Shown one piece after another: positions 13,165-25,452 of a stretch of 64,000 nt of DNA. The stretch covers positions 8,492,501-8,556,500 of the forward strand of contig NC_092198.1 of assembly GCF_043641665.1 (NCBI RefSeq). The letters are read 5' to 3'. Each line of letters begins with the position of its first letter. Within the stretch, counting starts at the first letter, position 1. The DNA comes from Enoplosus armatus. Its lineage: Eukaryota > Chordata > Actinopteri > Centrarchiformes > Enoplosidae. Position numbers and translations under genes: made by a program. Below the pieces are notes generated by a model. That model saw only the letters and a list, made by a program, of their open reading frames with translations, ran no database searches and was not told the origin of the DNA.

Positions 13165-13672
13165 TATTTGAAGCAACAAACTTTCTGGGAAATAAGTTCA
13201 TATGCTTTCTTGCCGAGAGTTAGACGAGAAGATTGATACCACTCTCATATTTGTCCGTTAGCTGGAGATAGCAGCTGGTTAGCTTAACTTAGCATAAAGA
13301 CTGGGGGGGAACAGCTAGCCTGGCTCTGTCCAACGGTACAAAAACCTGCTTGCCAGCAGCTCTAAAAGCTCACTTGTAACCATGTTTGTTTAATACGTAT
13401 AATAAGTGTAAAAAACATGTGGCGGGAAGCAGTGACCTCCTGGAGTTTCAGCTGGTTAGCTTATAATTGCTAAACAATCTTGTTAATCTTGTTACATTTG
13501 GACAGAGCCAGACTAGCTCTTTCCAGTCTTTACGCTAAACTATGCTAAGCTAAGCTAAGAGTCTCTTAGCTGTAAGGTTAGTTTCATATTTATGAAACGT
13601 GTGGTATCATGTAACTCTCTGCAAAAAAGCGAATAAGCCCATTTCCCAAAATGCTGAACTATTCCTTAAAGC
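13165..13672. mobile_element. Percomorph-type foldback element (MITE-like), copy 1
   Basis: The left end (CTTGCCGAGAGTTAGA, then GATACCACTCTC) reappears as an inverted, diverged copy at the right end before AACTATTCCTT. The inner arms carry AGCTAGCCTGGCTCTGTCC and its inverted counterpart near 13501-13520. I recognise the pattern as a non-autonomous foldback repeat dispersed in percomorph genomes. It has no coding capacity. A second copy lies at 28526. Confidence 0.8.
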
Positions 13673-14475
13673 AAGCTTATCCACATATTTTAGAAATCTT
13701 CACACAGAACTCATTTGAATTAATGCTTCGTTTAAATGTGAATTTTGTGAAAATGTAAATGTTTTATTCAAAGGCATTTGTTCATAAAAGTTACCGTTAC
13801 TGACGCACATACAAAATACCATAATCCTATAAACTATGTAGCATAAAACAGATTTTGATGTACAATATAACTCCATGAATTCATTCTTCTGCCACTTGCA
13901 AAATGTTCCTTTTTTAAGTGCATGACTTTGTCTAAGTCATACAGAGACTTCTTTCTAATGAATGAAGTACTTTGAAGATATTGGGGCAGAAGTTAATATT
14001 TTCACAAGTGATTTTTTCTTTTTAAACAGCTCATTTTGCACAATAGTGGTTTTTGTGTGTTAATCTGATTCAGACAAGGACTGATAAAGGAGACGTTTCG
14101 GCAGACACGTTCGGCCCAAGAATGTCAGATTGCTGAGATGCAATGAGTTGTGGTCAGATAAAGTCCTAAAGTTTTGAGAGAAAATAAGAGGAATAATTTA
14201 ATAAAAACCTCTCCGCTGTAGTTCAGACAGAAAAGATGCAATGGATACTTGAACAGTACTCATTAGAGCCATGTTCGTAACACCAATGATGATAACGATA
14301 GGTCTTGTCTTTTGTTTAAAGAAAATATATTTTCTGTAACTTCATGAGCCATCTGATATGCTTCATGTACAACTGCCTGTTTATATGCAATAATAGTGTT
14401 TTAGGGTCAGTGTGATGTAAAATAGTGGACACTTTTTCTCGTCTCTTAATGTAGATATGAAACAGGATGTGATCA

Positions 14476-14481
14476 AATAAA
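14476..14481 (+). terminator. armh4: Possible distal armh4 polyadenylation signal
   Basis: AATAAA is followed by a TG-rich stretch (GAGATGTCTGATTGTG), the usual layout of a cleavage site. Its use would place the foldback repeat inside the armh4 3'UTR. It lies only 130 bp from the convergent naa30 signal. Confidence 0.4.
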
Positions 14482-14610
14482 GAAGTCTTTGAGATGTCTG
14501 ATTGTGACTCTTTTTTCAGATGCATTCAAGTGTGAATAATGTTTTAAATGAAACCCACTCCAGACAGCAGACAAGATAACCCAGTTTACAGCATTAAAAA
14601 AATCAAATAA

Positions 14611-14616
14611 TTTATT
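14611..14616 (-). terminator. naa30: Possible naa30 polyadenylation signal
   Basis: The minus strand reads AATAAA here, followed downstream by T-rich sequence. If used, naa30 has a 3'UTR of about 3.7 kb, which fits the long 3'UTR known for mammalian NAA30. The AT-rich setting makes a chance match possible. Confidence 0.4.
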
Positions 14617-17600
14617 TCTGTGTTCTTTTTCCACATTAAATAAAAGCTATCGGACATTTCCAGATCAAAATCAAGAGAGGGGACGGGGAAGAGGAACAGG
14701 GGAAACAGAAATCTGACATGCAAAAAGACCTTTTGCTCTCCCCTTTGCACACTTTGTGGATGGCGGCAGAGGCGGTGCTGACCGCCCTGAAAAAGACTGC
14801 AGGAAGCCCCTGTGGTTGGTTGGTTGCTTGCAGGGACCACAGCTTTAGAGACAAATGTTGTTTATCTGACCAACAAACTGGTTTCTGGGGGGATTTATGA
14901 TTGTAACACTTAAAATGTAGGATGGCAGATGTCGCCCCAGGAGAGGACAGAAAAGTGGGGTTGTGATTGTAGTCATGAGTAAGCTACCTGGATAGTGCAG
15001 CGGGCGTCCAGGACGAGGAAAAAAATAAATGCTTCAGACATCTGTGAACACTGAACTGGCATGTCAAGTCAAAACTTATTCCAAATGCATTGTGAGAGAG
15101 AGCTGGTTAAACCTATGCAACACCACGAGCCACGGCTACATGTTGATGACGAAGCCCTTCAGTCTGTGATCATGGTCTAAACAGAGCCCTTTGGCTCTTT
15201 GAGGCTGTAATGCCCAAATACCTAATGGAACTGCCAGAGTTTCACAGGACTAAAACAAAAAAGAAAAGACAGACTTCCTTCAAAATCTAAAAGACCTCCT
15301 CAGACTGACGTCTGGTTTGAAAGAACAAGATAGGTTCAACTTGTAAAGTGTTACCTATCCGGTGCTTTCATCCATCAGTAGTCACTGTATAAAAGAAGAA
15401 AAGGCCGGGACAATGAGGAGACACAGAGGAGGGGGAAACAAGTGTCCAACACAGGGACAGAAGATTTAAACCTCCAAAATAAACCAGGAATTTACACGGG
15501 GTGATAATTGAAAACAGTGTCAGATGAGCAGTGAAGATAATAGTTGGTGTTCAGGGTCTAGAGCGTTTCCGTATACCCGCTGTGAACTGCTCATAATTCT
15601 CGTGACACCTCTGGATGGGCTAAAGTAGCACAGAAATTAAAAATAAAAATCACATCTGATAAATCAACCCAAACCGCCCCCTTTCCCAACAGATGATTCA
15701 CAAAAAAAAAAAAAAACATGCTCTCAATAAATCCGATGAACAACACTAGTATACAAATCTGAAAAAAAAAAAAGAAAAGAAAAATAGGTCATCTGATCCA
15801 TTGCTCCAAATGCACACAGACACAAACATACGTACACAGGCTGTTATGTGGGTGGCAACTCTGTAAACATCTACTCTCCCTTTCAGTCCTGGGCTCCTGG
15901 GATGAAATATAAAAAGGGGAAATAAACCCAAAACATGAACAAGGTCCTGTAGTGTCGTTCAAGGAGACGAGCTCATCAATCCTTGAATCATTAAAACATC
16001 GGACTGCCATGAATGTTTGCTGGAGGCCTTTGTTTGTTCTGCAGTGAATCTTTTGTAGCAGATTTTACTCTGATTTTCAGTTGTGCCACGTGGCAGTGTC
16101 TTGCAGTGCTTTCTACTCTGAATATTGCAGGCAGGATTAAAGCACACAGATGTCCAATTGCATAATTTGAGGTGCCACAAGGGAAAAGTTTACTTCAAAT
16201 TGCATTTACAACCAGTGATGTAGGTTGTCTTCTAGTGGATTTAGGGTTAATTCTCCCCTCAACTATCAACCAAACTGTCTCCTGGGCTTTCAATGTCACT
16301 GAGCACTAACTCCAATCCTGGAAAGCTAAAAAAAGAATAAAGTGTGCGATTTGTTCCTTCCTGTTGTCCTTATAAGGCTGGAGCAAAACACAGCACCTCA
16401 AAGGCTCTGATTTTCCTGTGCGGGGCCTCTGTAAGTAGAGAAATAAAAGTCTAACAGAACAGATCCACACCATTGTCAAACAAAACGAGACACACACAGA
16501 CAGACACAACCATACGTACACATTCACACTGCAGCAAGTTCCAAAGAAGTGCATCTGACCTTTGTTCATTTTACTTTTAAGAAAACAAAACAAAAACAAA
16601 AAGCGGCTGAAGCAAACTTTCTTTGCCGTAATTAGTGTGAATTGGAACGTCCGGGTGCATCTATGACGTGTTCCAGGCTGGAGATCTTAAAATGTTAGCG
16701 AGGTTGGTTGTGCATCAAGTTAGGGCACCTGGGAAGTGCATTGTGGACTCAGCCGCTCAAGAGCAGCATGAGGTTATACAGGTGTATAGTAGACAATCTA
16801 AATAAACTGAAAGCAAACAAAAGAATAAAATATAATCTGCTAAGAATACTTGTCTATTTTCCTTTTTTATCAAGAGATAAACACACACACGCACGCACAC
16901 ACACACACACACACGCACACACACACACACGCACACACACGCACGCACGCGCACGCACGCGCGCACGCACACACAGCATCCTCAAACAGGAATCCAGCAT
17001 ATGTAACACTTCGCCCTCCGGTCTGGTGCCAAGAGCAGACCAGAACCGGGCCGAGGCTGCCGTGTCGTGCCTGCTAGCGGGCAGATCACTGCAGCTGCGG
17101 TTGAGAGCGCTGATGGATTGAGTGGCACTTGCAACGAGGAGAAACAGATGAACAATCTAAAAAGGAGTAAACTGAGACGGCTAGGACACAATTTGACCAC
17201 ACCATCATTGGCAAGGAGTCTCTTTGAAAAAACTCAATTTTCTCCTTTTTGGGAATCTTGCAGCTGGCAGTGCAGGGTTTGATGATGAGAGATTTAGTGA
17301 GGGACACTGAAGCGAGAAGATGGGCAAAGTTTGAGGTGCTAATGGAGTGATTTGTTTCGATCAACCGCTCTGCACCAACACGCTTACACCAAACACAGGA
17401 AGGGATTCAGAGGTTTAGCCTCAGACTGGGTTAATCAACACACACAGCACACTTTTTCCCCACACTCACATTAAAATAAATGCATGCATATCTTTACAGG
17501 CTTCGGCCCTGAAGGCTGAGGCAGGTGATGGAAACAGCAGCAGGGAGCAGCTGCGCCCACGGGAACAGGATGGGAAACAAAAAATACACAACGGTACGCA

Positions 17601-18346
17601 CAGTTCCGAGCACGCGCTCACAGTCGCACAAACACGTCCACTAGCTCACAGTGAAACCAAGCACGCCACATACACATGCACACAAAAACAGGCCTAACAC
17701 TCCAAAAAAGACAAACACACAGTCATACTATAGCTTTTCCATCAACCGTTCCAACTTACAAGGTTAAAAAAGAAACACAAAAATAAACTCCACAAATATT
17801 TTCTTCCCAGTCTGTTATTTTTACCTCCCTGCTTCCTTGTTTCGTGTGGTGTCATCTTCTTTAAGTCTGTTTTTGTCCTGTGTTCTGCAGGAGGATTTGG
17901 TGTGGTGCCATGTCCTCTGGGGGTTCGGACGCACGTCCTCACTTGAGCTTGCTCGCAACTTACGTCGCGGCATCCAAGCTTGAAGGTCAAAAAGGTCACC
18001 TAGTCCCCAGTCAAGGTCATCCCAGAGACCACCCTCACTCGCCCCCTCCTCGTCACAGAAAGTATTAGGGGCCCCTTCATGAAAACATCGGGTGGGATGT
18101 CAGTCCGTTTCTGCCTAAACAACAGTTGTTCGGAGGTCAAGGACAAAAAGAGGGTGTGTTTGTGTGTCTATGCATACCTATGTGCATACTCCTTATGTTT
18201 GTACACAGGTGTGTGTGTGTACTGTGTGTGTTTGAGTGTGTGTGTGTGTGTATATAAGAGTGAAATGACCAGGGCAGAGCTGAGGCTGTCAAGCTGATAG
18301 TGTACGAGGTGAACAGCACCCGCTGTCCCGTCCCCTCTTCTTTCCT
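14617..18346 (-). other. naa30: Probable naa30 3'UTR, no gene seen
   Basis: This 3.7-kb stretch downstream of the naa30 stop codon has no recognisable exon on either strand. It holds A-rich runs near 15700-15780, CA-rich tracts and a TG-rich tract near 18205-18255. SLC35F4, which in mammals lies between NAA30 and ARMH4, is not present. Confidence 0.45.
16880..16975. repeat. (CA)n microsatellite interrupted by CG-containing units
   Basis: An almost 100-bp tract of CA repeats is interrupted by GCAC and GCGC units, giving alternating purine-pyrimidine sequence typical of Z-DNA-prone DNA. It falls in the probable naa30 3'UTR. Confidence 0.95.
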
Positions 18347-20774
18347 CTAGCGGAGCCACAGTTTGAGCCGCAGCGCGTCCACTCCGTTCAGGTAGTATCT
18401 GAACAGCCGCTTGTCTCTGACAAAACCCAAGTTCTCGTACAGCTTCAGGGCTGATTTGTTGGTGATTTCAGTCTCCAATACAACCTGGGGACACACACAT
18501 TGCCATGTCACTACGTTGCTATATACATGAGTGGATCATTTTACTACACATTCAGAACGTGGTACAAAGATATATTAGGTTGTTGTGGACTGTTTGTGGA
18601 CCCTGACAGTGGTTTTGCATGTTTTAGCCGATTAAAAATTTGCTTATTTCATCTGTGTTCAGTGCAGCGATAGCCTTGTTGTTTATCCTAGGCTAGACAC
18701 TAGAGAGCAAGAAAAAATACTCAACCCCACAACTCTAAACCTGCCTTAGTTACATGCTGTATCCTGTTAGCTAGCAAGCTAGTCACAGATATGTCCAAGA
18801 GGCAGCTGGGCTTTGTACAGAATTACAAAAAAGGTATGCAAAGCCAGCAAATTAGCTTTAAGGCACCTGACGTCTTAGTTGCTGTGTGTAGAGTTTGGAG
18901 GGGGGTCAGCTGGTTGGTCACGAATATCTTCAATGGTCTCATAGTCTGTTTCAACGTGTGTTAAATACACACAAAGTGTAAACAAGAGAGTTTTGAAGGT
19001 GTTGAAATACACCTTTGTCTGAGCTAAGCTAGCTGTTTCCCACTGCGTCTTTATGCTACTGTAGGCTAACTATGTCATGGAGCAGACATTTTCGCAGTAG
19101 GAAAAGCACAGATGACGAAAAATAATGCGTTGTAATGCAGATGATGGTATAGCTTAGCAATCTTTCTTGTTTGTGTGTTCAAGGAAGGTCTGATATTCCA
19201 GTTGTACAAGTTTGCTGTTGACAGGCAAAGCAGGTGGGAAATTACACTCTGAAGACAAACCAATGGGGCCTGGAAGATTAAACGATCAGTCTTTAAAAAC
19301 GTATGGTATGATTTAGACAAAATAGTTGGCACCAGCATGAAGTGATGCCTTTTAGTTAGGGTTAAGAAACCCTGTAAACCCTGCTTTTTTAGCCTAAGTC
19401 ATAATGTTATAATGCCTGCAGATGCACAAGCACCAAGCTGAAAGCATGCAACACAGTTTGCAGTTGCTTGATGATGAAAAATACATTTCTATAAAGGCAT
19501 GTACTTGGTACCCTTGTGTGCAAATAATCACACAAACAGAAAAATCACTTTAACAAAGAGACTGGAGAAAGTTGAATACGGAATCTCATTTCCACCTCAA
19601 ACATATGACCTTTCTGGAGATTTCAGATTATTTGAAAATCAAAATCTACTGTGTGTAAGAAGCAGGTGAGCGAGTATGTGGCTACACAGAGAGAAGCCGA
19701 GCGAGTGAAACAGTTTGTAGTAGAGGGAAGATACTGAAAGGCTGGGAGTAGCTGACAATCAAAGCAAGGTTACCAGCAAACTTAGATAAGTGAAGGACGA
19801 GCAAAATGGACCTTGAAATACCAGCAGGAGATTTTTTTTCTTTTGGTTCATGCTCACACAGATGCATTGGTGTTGGGCCAATTGTAGTGGGAAAATACAA
19901 CACATCCCTTCTTGAATAAACCACAAGAACTACTCCCTTGTTGCCAGTCTTCTGTTTTTCCTAAAATTCCCACGACACCAATAACAAACTAAACGTACAC
20001 TAACTGTATATTTTACACCCCCAATGTGTTGTCATTTTATGTATTGATGTATTTTCCAGGGATCTTTTGGCATCTTCTACTTTTTCTGTACTGGTTTGGT
20101 AAATGCAAGACTGTCCCCTAGTCTACTGCATACACTAACATGGTGAAGGCCTGTAAAGCCTGTGCATGTTGATACGAACCCATACATGTGTTTCAGGCTT
20201 TTATCAAAAACATAAATATTCTGTGGATATATTAAAATGTGGTTTGAAAAAGGATGACATGTAATTTGAAACATCCTCCGGTGGAAATGGGTCTAAGTAT
20301 CTTACCTCGTCACAGTCACCCTCCACCATGGCATAGATGGCCTTCTTCACCAGGTTAGTACCTGACACAGAAGAGTCTAAGTCAGTGACGGCACACAAAT
20401 AAACAAAACACAAACTTTTAAGCAGCGCTTGTTTTTTCTATTTTCTCGGCTAGTATTAGAAAGGCAAATGCTGAACAATGTCACTTCAGTTTAAGTGTTC
20501 AACATCAACTCGGAGGATATAACTTATCTAAATGTTGCATTTGCATAAAGAGATTTGGTTGTCAAAGAAAGCACAAAAGACGCTGTTGCACAAGTTGGTC
20601 TCAGCTGCACATAATGAAAGGACAAGTCTCACCGATGCTTTTCCTTCTGTGTTTCGAGTCCACGGCCAGCATGGCGATGTAGCCACGACGGAACATCTTC
20701 TTGTGCATGTCAAGTTTACATACGATGGCTCCAACACACTCCTGCTCCACCATGGCCTGTGACACGCACGCGCA

Positions 20775-20817
<43 letters not shown>

Positions 20818-22491
20818 CAGTTAGGTCCTCTGAGTGTCAACGGGGGAGCCTGCTGAAAGCCTAGTGACAGTTCCTGTACAGTTCCTGTCATCCTGCCAGA
20901 GCTCTGAGCTGACCTCTGACCTTTTTTTCATGGCACTTCCTCTTATGTCACATGCGCCGTTCAAGACAAACTGGAAATGGGAAGTTTACGACCTTGGGGC
21001 TCAGAGGATAAACACAGAAAGGACAGTGTTTATTAAAGTAGAAATCCCTTACTGGACACTGTAGGTACAGTGACGAAAAACCCACTTTAGGCACATTACT
21101 CTCTACTAAAACTGGAAAGTCAGGGTTTAAAATCTTGCTTGCCTCTAAATTCCTGTCCACATATGACTGACAAAAGACACTTTGATCAGTGATGAACTAA
21201 AAGGGATACTGTCATGTCACTTCAGCTTTTCTTGATTGGACAGCTATTAATTCAGACTGAAATCCACAAAATGAACTAGGATGAAGACTTTGTGATAGAA
21301 AAGTGGGTGTTGTGGCTGCCAACAGATACAATACAGACTCCAAACCAATGGGCTATCAGTGAGACATTTACATATGTGTGTGTACGCTGTGTGTGTTTAT
21401 CTTCAGTACATATCAGCACTATGTTTGGCTGCCTTTGAGACACACTGACAGGTGATGGAAAGCTATGAGCATGCAGTCACACCCAGCCCCAGTAATGGTA
21501 TGCAACTCCAGGTAACCAAAATCCATGTGCTAGGAGGGTAGCTCACACTTTACTTTGACTTGATGAACAAAGTTAAAGAGACAACACAGGCATGTTTTTC
21601 ACATTGAGATGTTGTCAGTGTCATACTCACCAGAAAGCAGAGCTGCGGCCAGTTGTGGATGAAGTACCTGTATGTATAAATTGAATAAGGCTCAGACAAG
21701 TCCTTGGTGATCAGTCTCATGATCCACGGCATCTGCAGCTCGGATTCATAGCGGACATAGCGGATGCCGTGGCCGTCCTCTTCCGCTCGGCCGGGAGAGC
21801 TGCTCAGGTCGAGCCGGGCCAGCTCCGCGGCCGGCGGCTGCTGCGGGTCAACGGGGCTCTCCTCTTCGCCGGGCCCGACAGCGTCCGGCGGCTCGTCGCT
21901 GGGCGGTCTCGGGGGCTCCGTGTGGTCAAACCCCTCTTTCCCTTCGTCCCCAGGGTGGCTGTGAGCCGCCTCAGTTCTTGTGAAACCCGGCATCCCGTTC
22001 ATGCTATTGTTAACCAGGGGAGAGTGACTGCCGTTTTCGGAGAAGGGGCTGTGGCCTTCGTGTTGGCAATGCTCACTATTGTTTCTAGCGGCTGGAGCCC
22101 CCTCATTGCTGCCGCTGCTGCTGCTGTCACAGTTGTCCACGGACGGTCTCGGATTGTCAGGCCGGTTTCCTGCGTGTTGGTGGCTGTCAGCGTCCTCAGA
22201 GGGGCTGACCAAGCCGTTTAGCTGCTGCTGCTCTCGGGCTTGCATTTTGAGGTGCAGTGCCGCCGGGCTAGCTCGCGCTAGCATGTTTTTCTGATTCTTC
22301 TTAACTGACGTTTTGACTTCGCTTACCGGCTGCGACTTCGTCCCTGTGTCCGCGGGTACACAGTCCTCCCTGTGGCAGGCCGGCTCTCCGTCTCCCCCCG
22401 CCGGCTCTGCGCTCCCAGCCCCGGGGAAAGGAGGAATTTCAGCCGGGGATGCAGGCAGTGCGCTACTAGGCCCAGGCGGCACTGTGGCCAT
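18347..22491 (-). CDS. naa30: naa30, N-alpha-acetyltransferase 30, NatC catalytic subunit
   Basis: NAA30 transfers acetyl from acetyl-CoA to the N-terminal Met of nascent proteins whose second residue is hydrophobic. It works at the ribosome with NAA35 and NAA38. Four exons join in frame: 21631-22491, 20633-20756, 20306-20361 and 18347-18484. They give 392 residues against 362 in human. Residues 1 to about 240 are a disordered Ser/Pro/Glu-rich leader. The GNAT domain follows and is nearly identical to mammals: [60 protein letters not shown] and the C-terminus ALRLKLWLR. The acetyl-CoA loop reads RRKSIG, so Ser327 stands where the RxxGxG/A motif has Gly. The segment QMPWIMR has Trp where I recall Asp in mammals. 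The start ATG at 22491 heads the long open first exon. Confidence 0.96.
20762..20816. repeat. (CA)n microsatellite abutting the naa30 exon 2 acceptor
   Basis: On the coding (minus) strand the tract reads (TG)n and then a CG-interrupted segment. It ends about six bases from exon 2, in the place of the usual polypyrimidine tract. Confidence 0.95.
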
Positions 22492-22745
22492 CCCACCGCA
22501 TTAAGGTGGAGATTCACGCTTGGGAAACGTTGAACACAATCTCATCCACAAGGCGGAGGGATATACAATCAATATACAAGTTAGTTGACCGAATATTACA
22601 TAAATCCAAGGGTTATTGAGGCGATAACCTATCTGCTGGCGTCGTTAGTCGCTGCTTTCTCCTCGATTTCCCTGCTGCCGCAAAGTGCTGTCGCAGCACA
22701 CGCCATTGCAACAGCAGACAGAGGCGTTTTACGACAGTGGTGTAA
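22492..22745 (-). promoter_or_regulatory. naa30: naa30 5'UTR and promoter region
   Basis: The 5' end of naa30, including exon 1, is GC- and CpG-rich, while sequence upstream of about 22750 turns AT-rich. This fits a TATA-less CpG promoter of a housekeeping gene. No start site can be fixed from the sequence. Confidence 0.4.
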
Positions 22746-23309
22746 CGCATGACAGATGCAGCTTTTTTTCAGACACCAGGGCCAATTACCTACTGTAATT
22801 TGTTTACCAGTTAACTAAAGTAATGTCCCCCGTTCAGTCGTTTATTGACTTTTATTTGCATTTTCCTCTTTATTGTATTGGATCTACGAAGCAAGAACGT
22901 CTTGTCTCTAGAAGGATTATAAGAGATCTCTTGAGGATTGTAGTAAGAGAAGAAAAAATGAATAAAAGTTAGGGAAACCGGACACATTAGAGCGGAGTCA
23001 CGATTAAGATAGAATATTATAATTTTGATTGAAACCCTGGAAAAAGTGTTGAGATCACTAACAGGAATCTGTCCTTTTGTTGGAACATAGTTTTATGTTT
23101 TATCTTTCTCACAGTTTGCATTCTTCTTCCTCTGCATATCTTCATATTATCGGCTATTTGAATTTGTATCATATCCTGACATATGTTGGACCACTTTAAA
23201 TTGGGAAATTGTCTCAACAATGAAGGTGTCAAATGTGATGTAGGAAGTTGTTGTACTGAAAGTTTCACACCCCTTCAAGTTCACGAACTCTTGACTTGTC
23301 TACTTCCGA

Positions 23310-23325
23310 CCAGCAGAGGACGCCA
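23310..23325 (+). promoter_or_regulatory. CTCF-like motif, forward
   Basis: CCAGCAGAGGACGCCA matches the CTCF core (CCASYAGRKGGCRS) except for A at one G. It is 75 bp from a second similar motif in the same orientation and lies between naa30 and the otx2 flank. Confidence 0.4.
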
Positions 23326-23384
23326 AGTTGAAAATGTATTTATGATTATTCTTTTTCTTTTGCAACAGCAACACTGCAGTTTCT

Positions 23385-23400
23385 CCAGTAGATGTCGCCA
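23385..23400 (+). promoter_or_regulatory. CTCF-like motif, forward, second copy
   Basis: CCAGTAGATGTCGCCA deviates from the CTCF core at the same position as its neighbour at 23310. The shared deviation means both could instead be parts of an old repeat. Confidence 0.3.
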
Positions 23401-25081
23401 GGAGATTAATTTCGTTGGTCTTTATATTTCAGTTTGCTGGGTAGTCTTCATCCTAGAAAGTACGAAAGTAAGTGTGTTTTGAGGTATGTGCGTACTGTAT
23501 GTGACACGTTAAGGTATAATACAGGCCACACTACTCATGACATTTCAACCCCTGCTTTGCATTTTCCTTCACTGAGTGTGATTGCATGATTATATGATTA
23601 TTACTAGACAGTGGACAGAGACTGAGACAACTGCACTCAAGTGTGAACAAAGTTCACACACATTATGACATTACAGTAATTTTGAAGCAGCTGAAAACAA
23701 CACATACAAATTGACATGCTTAGTGTTTTTAAAATCTTTAATTCTGACAGACACACACATGGTCAGTATGTGTAGTGTGGTTTTGACCTTGGATGATGGA
23801 CTCAGTGAACAACAGAGGCTCTGAGATCATGGACCTCAAGTCTCCAGCTGCCCTAAAGATAAGTATGAATGAATTGCCAACTGTAAGATCCATTTTAGGA
23901 ATGAGTAATTTATTATCAATTAAAGTGTCCATTAAAATCATAATGTACTTATCTCAGGCAAAACAAATGTTCGCAGCGTGGTAGCCAATGAAAGTACTGG
24001 TGAGTTGTTTATCATTTGCTATTTTTTATACAACTTTCCCCAAAGTTCAGTGAGTTTTGTGAGACTCCTAATAATGCCTCCTAATACTCAGCATTGGTTT
24101 TCATCTATACATAAAAACAGAAGAAGAAAGAAAAAGTACGTCCTTTTTCTGTTTTTCCAATCAGGTTAAAAAAAAGAGAAAACCCCTGCCGTCTCAGCGC
24201 TGACCTTAAAAAAACATAAACACAAATAAATAAATAGATTAAAAAAATTAAAAAGTATTTATCAGGGATATGTCTGTCTGTGTCCCTATAGCTGCACAGT
24301 GTGCTTACTTCTCCTGAAATATTGGGACAATAAAAAAACTAAAAGTGCCAGTCAGATTTGACGTTTAAATCATGCAACTCAAGTCAGATTTGAGCGGAAA
24401 TAACCTCCAAGACCGAGACGGCAGACTTCCTTTAGTCCAAGTTTATCTGCAATCTGGTGTAGCCCATCCTAGGTGGCAGTGTTGCTCCATCGTGTCCACG
24501 AGCATGTCCACATACTCCCGAGGTGGATCACTATTTGGAGAAGACATCGTGTGAACTTTCAAGTCCAACAGTGCTGCCTTATTTCCTCTATGACACAAGG
24601 CACTTCTATTGAGCCATAGTTTGCATTACATCATGTAAAGATAGATAGATAGATAGAGAGATGCCTTCTCCTCTTGCCTAAATCCCCCTTCTCTCTGTCC
24701 TACATTCAGCGACCATGGACTCGTGTGCTTGACATGTGGAAAGAGTGAGAGTCATATTTTGTTTGTAGATACATGTTACAGAGACAGAGACGGAAAGATA
24801 GACGGGAGAGAGACGGCCCTTTGAAAGCTAAGCCTTGGGGCTGAGAACTCTCTGAAGAGCTGGAATCAGACATGCACAATCAGTTCCCCTCTTCAAATCT
24901 CCTTTACAGGCCTATCTACTTGAACAGGCTTCTCTTAATTACTTTCTCTATCACTTAGCGAGCTGTGCCTGGGACTAGGAGCAGCAGCGTCTTGCCAGAG
25001 ACACTTGGCTGGTTTGAACCCATATTTATATATCTTCTTTCTCACAATCCTGTCCCGTACCTTCCTTTTCTCTCCCCCCAT
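23401..25081. other. Non-coding interval upstream of naa30
   Basis: AT-rich sequence with a short GATA tract near 24640-24657. The one oddity is a protein-like minus-strand reading near 24443-24620, described in the findings. No known exon is recognised. Confidence 0.5.
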
Positions 25082-25116
25082 TCCTCCTCCTCCTCCTCCT
25101 CCTCCTCCTCCTCCTC
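25082..25116. repeat. (TCC)n microsatellite
   Basis: A trinucleotide tract within a wider pyrimidine-rich region (25060-25135). Confidence 0.95.
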
Positions 25117-25436
25117 TTCTTCCTGCTTTCATTCTACACTGCTCTTGTCTCTCCATGGCTCTCCCCATCCTGTCTTTACCCTTTTCCAAATATCTCCAGG
25201 GCGTCAGTTGCGTCATGTGACTGGTGTGCTTGTGATTACAGTAGTTGGCAACCATGCTCATCTTTGAGGAAGAACCCAAAATACCTTGAAAAACAGCAGC
25301 ATGTAAAGAAGTATAAGGTCAGCAGAGAGTGGCAACATGCTCAGGACAACCCAGGCTGACAGTGACACCCAAGTACCCTCCTTCTTCAAATCTCTCCCTC
25401 AGGAGCTGGAGGCCAACCTTTGGATCTCCTTTATTG

Positions 25437-25452
25437 CCCCCCCCCCCCCCCC
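25437..25452. repeat. Poly-C tract
   Basis: A run of about 16 C, prone to length error in sequencing. Confidence 0.9.

Noticed and set aside
14085..14130. CTGATAAAGG followed by GACGTTTCGG as a possible hammerhead ribozyme
   Set aside because: The invariant CTGATGA and GAAA parts are not both present and no stem pairing is convincing.
12611..18346. Possible remnants of SLC35F4, expected here by mammalian synteny
   Set aside because: No transporter-like hydrophobic exon with splice sites could be found on either strand.
21769..22221. A 150-codon plus-strand frame opposite naa30 exon 1
   Set aside because: Antisense shadow of the GC-rich naa30 first exon, which has the conserved gene structure.
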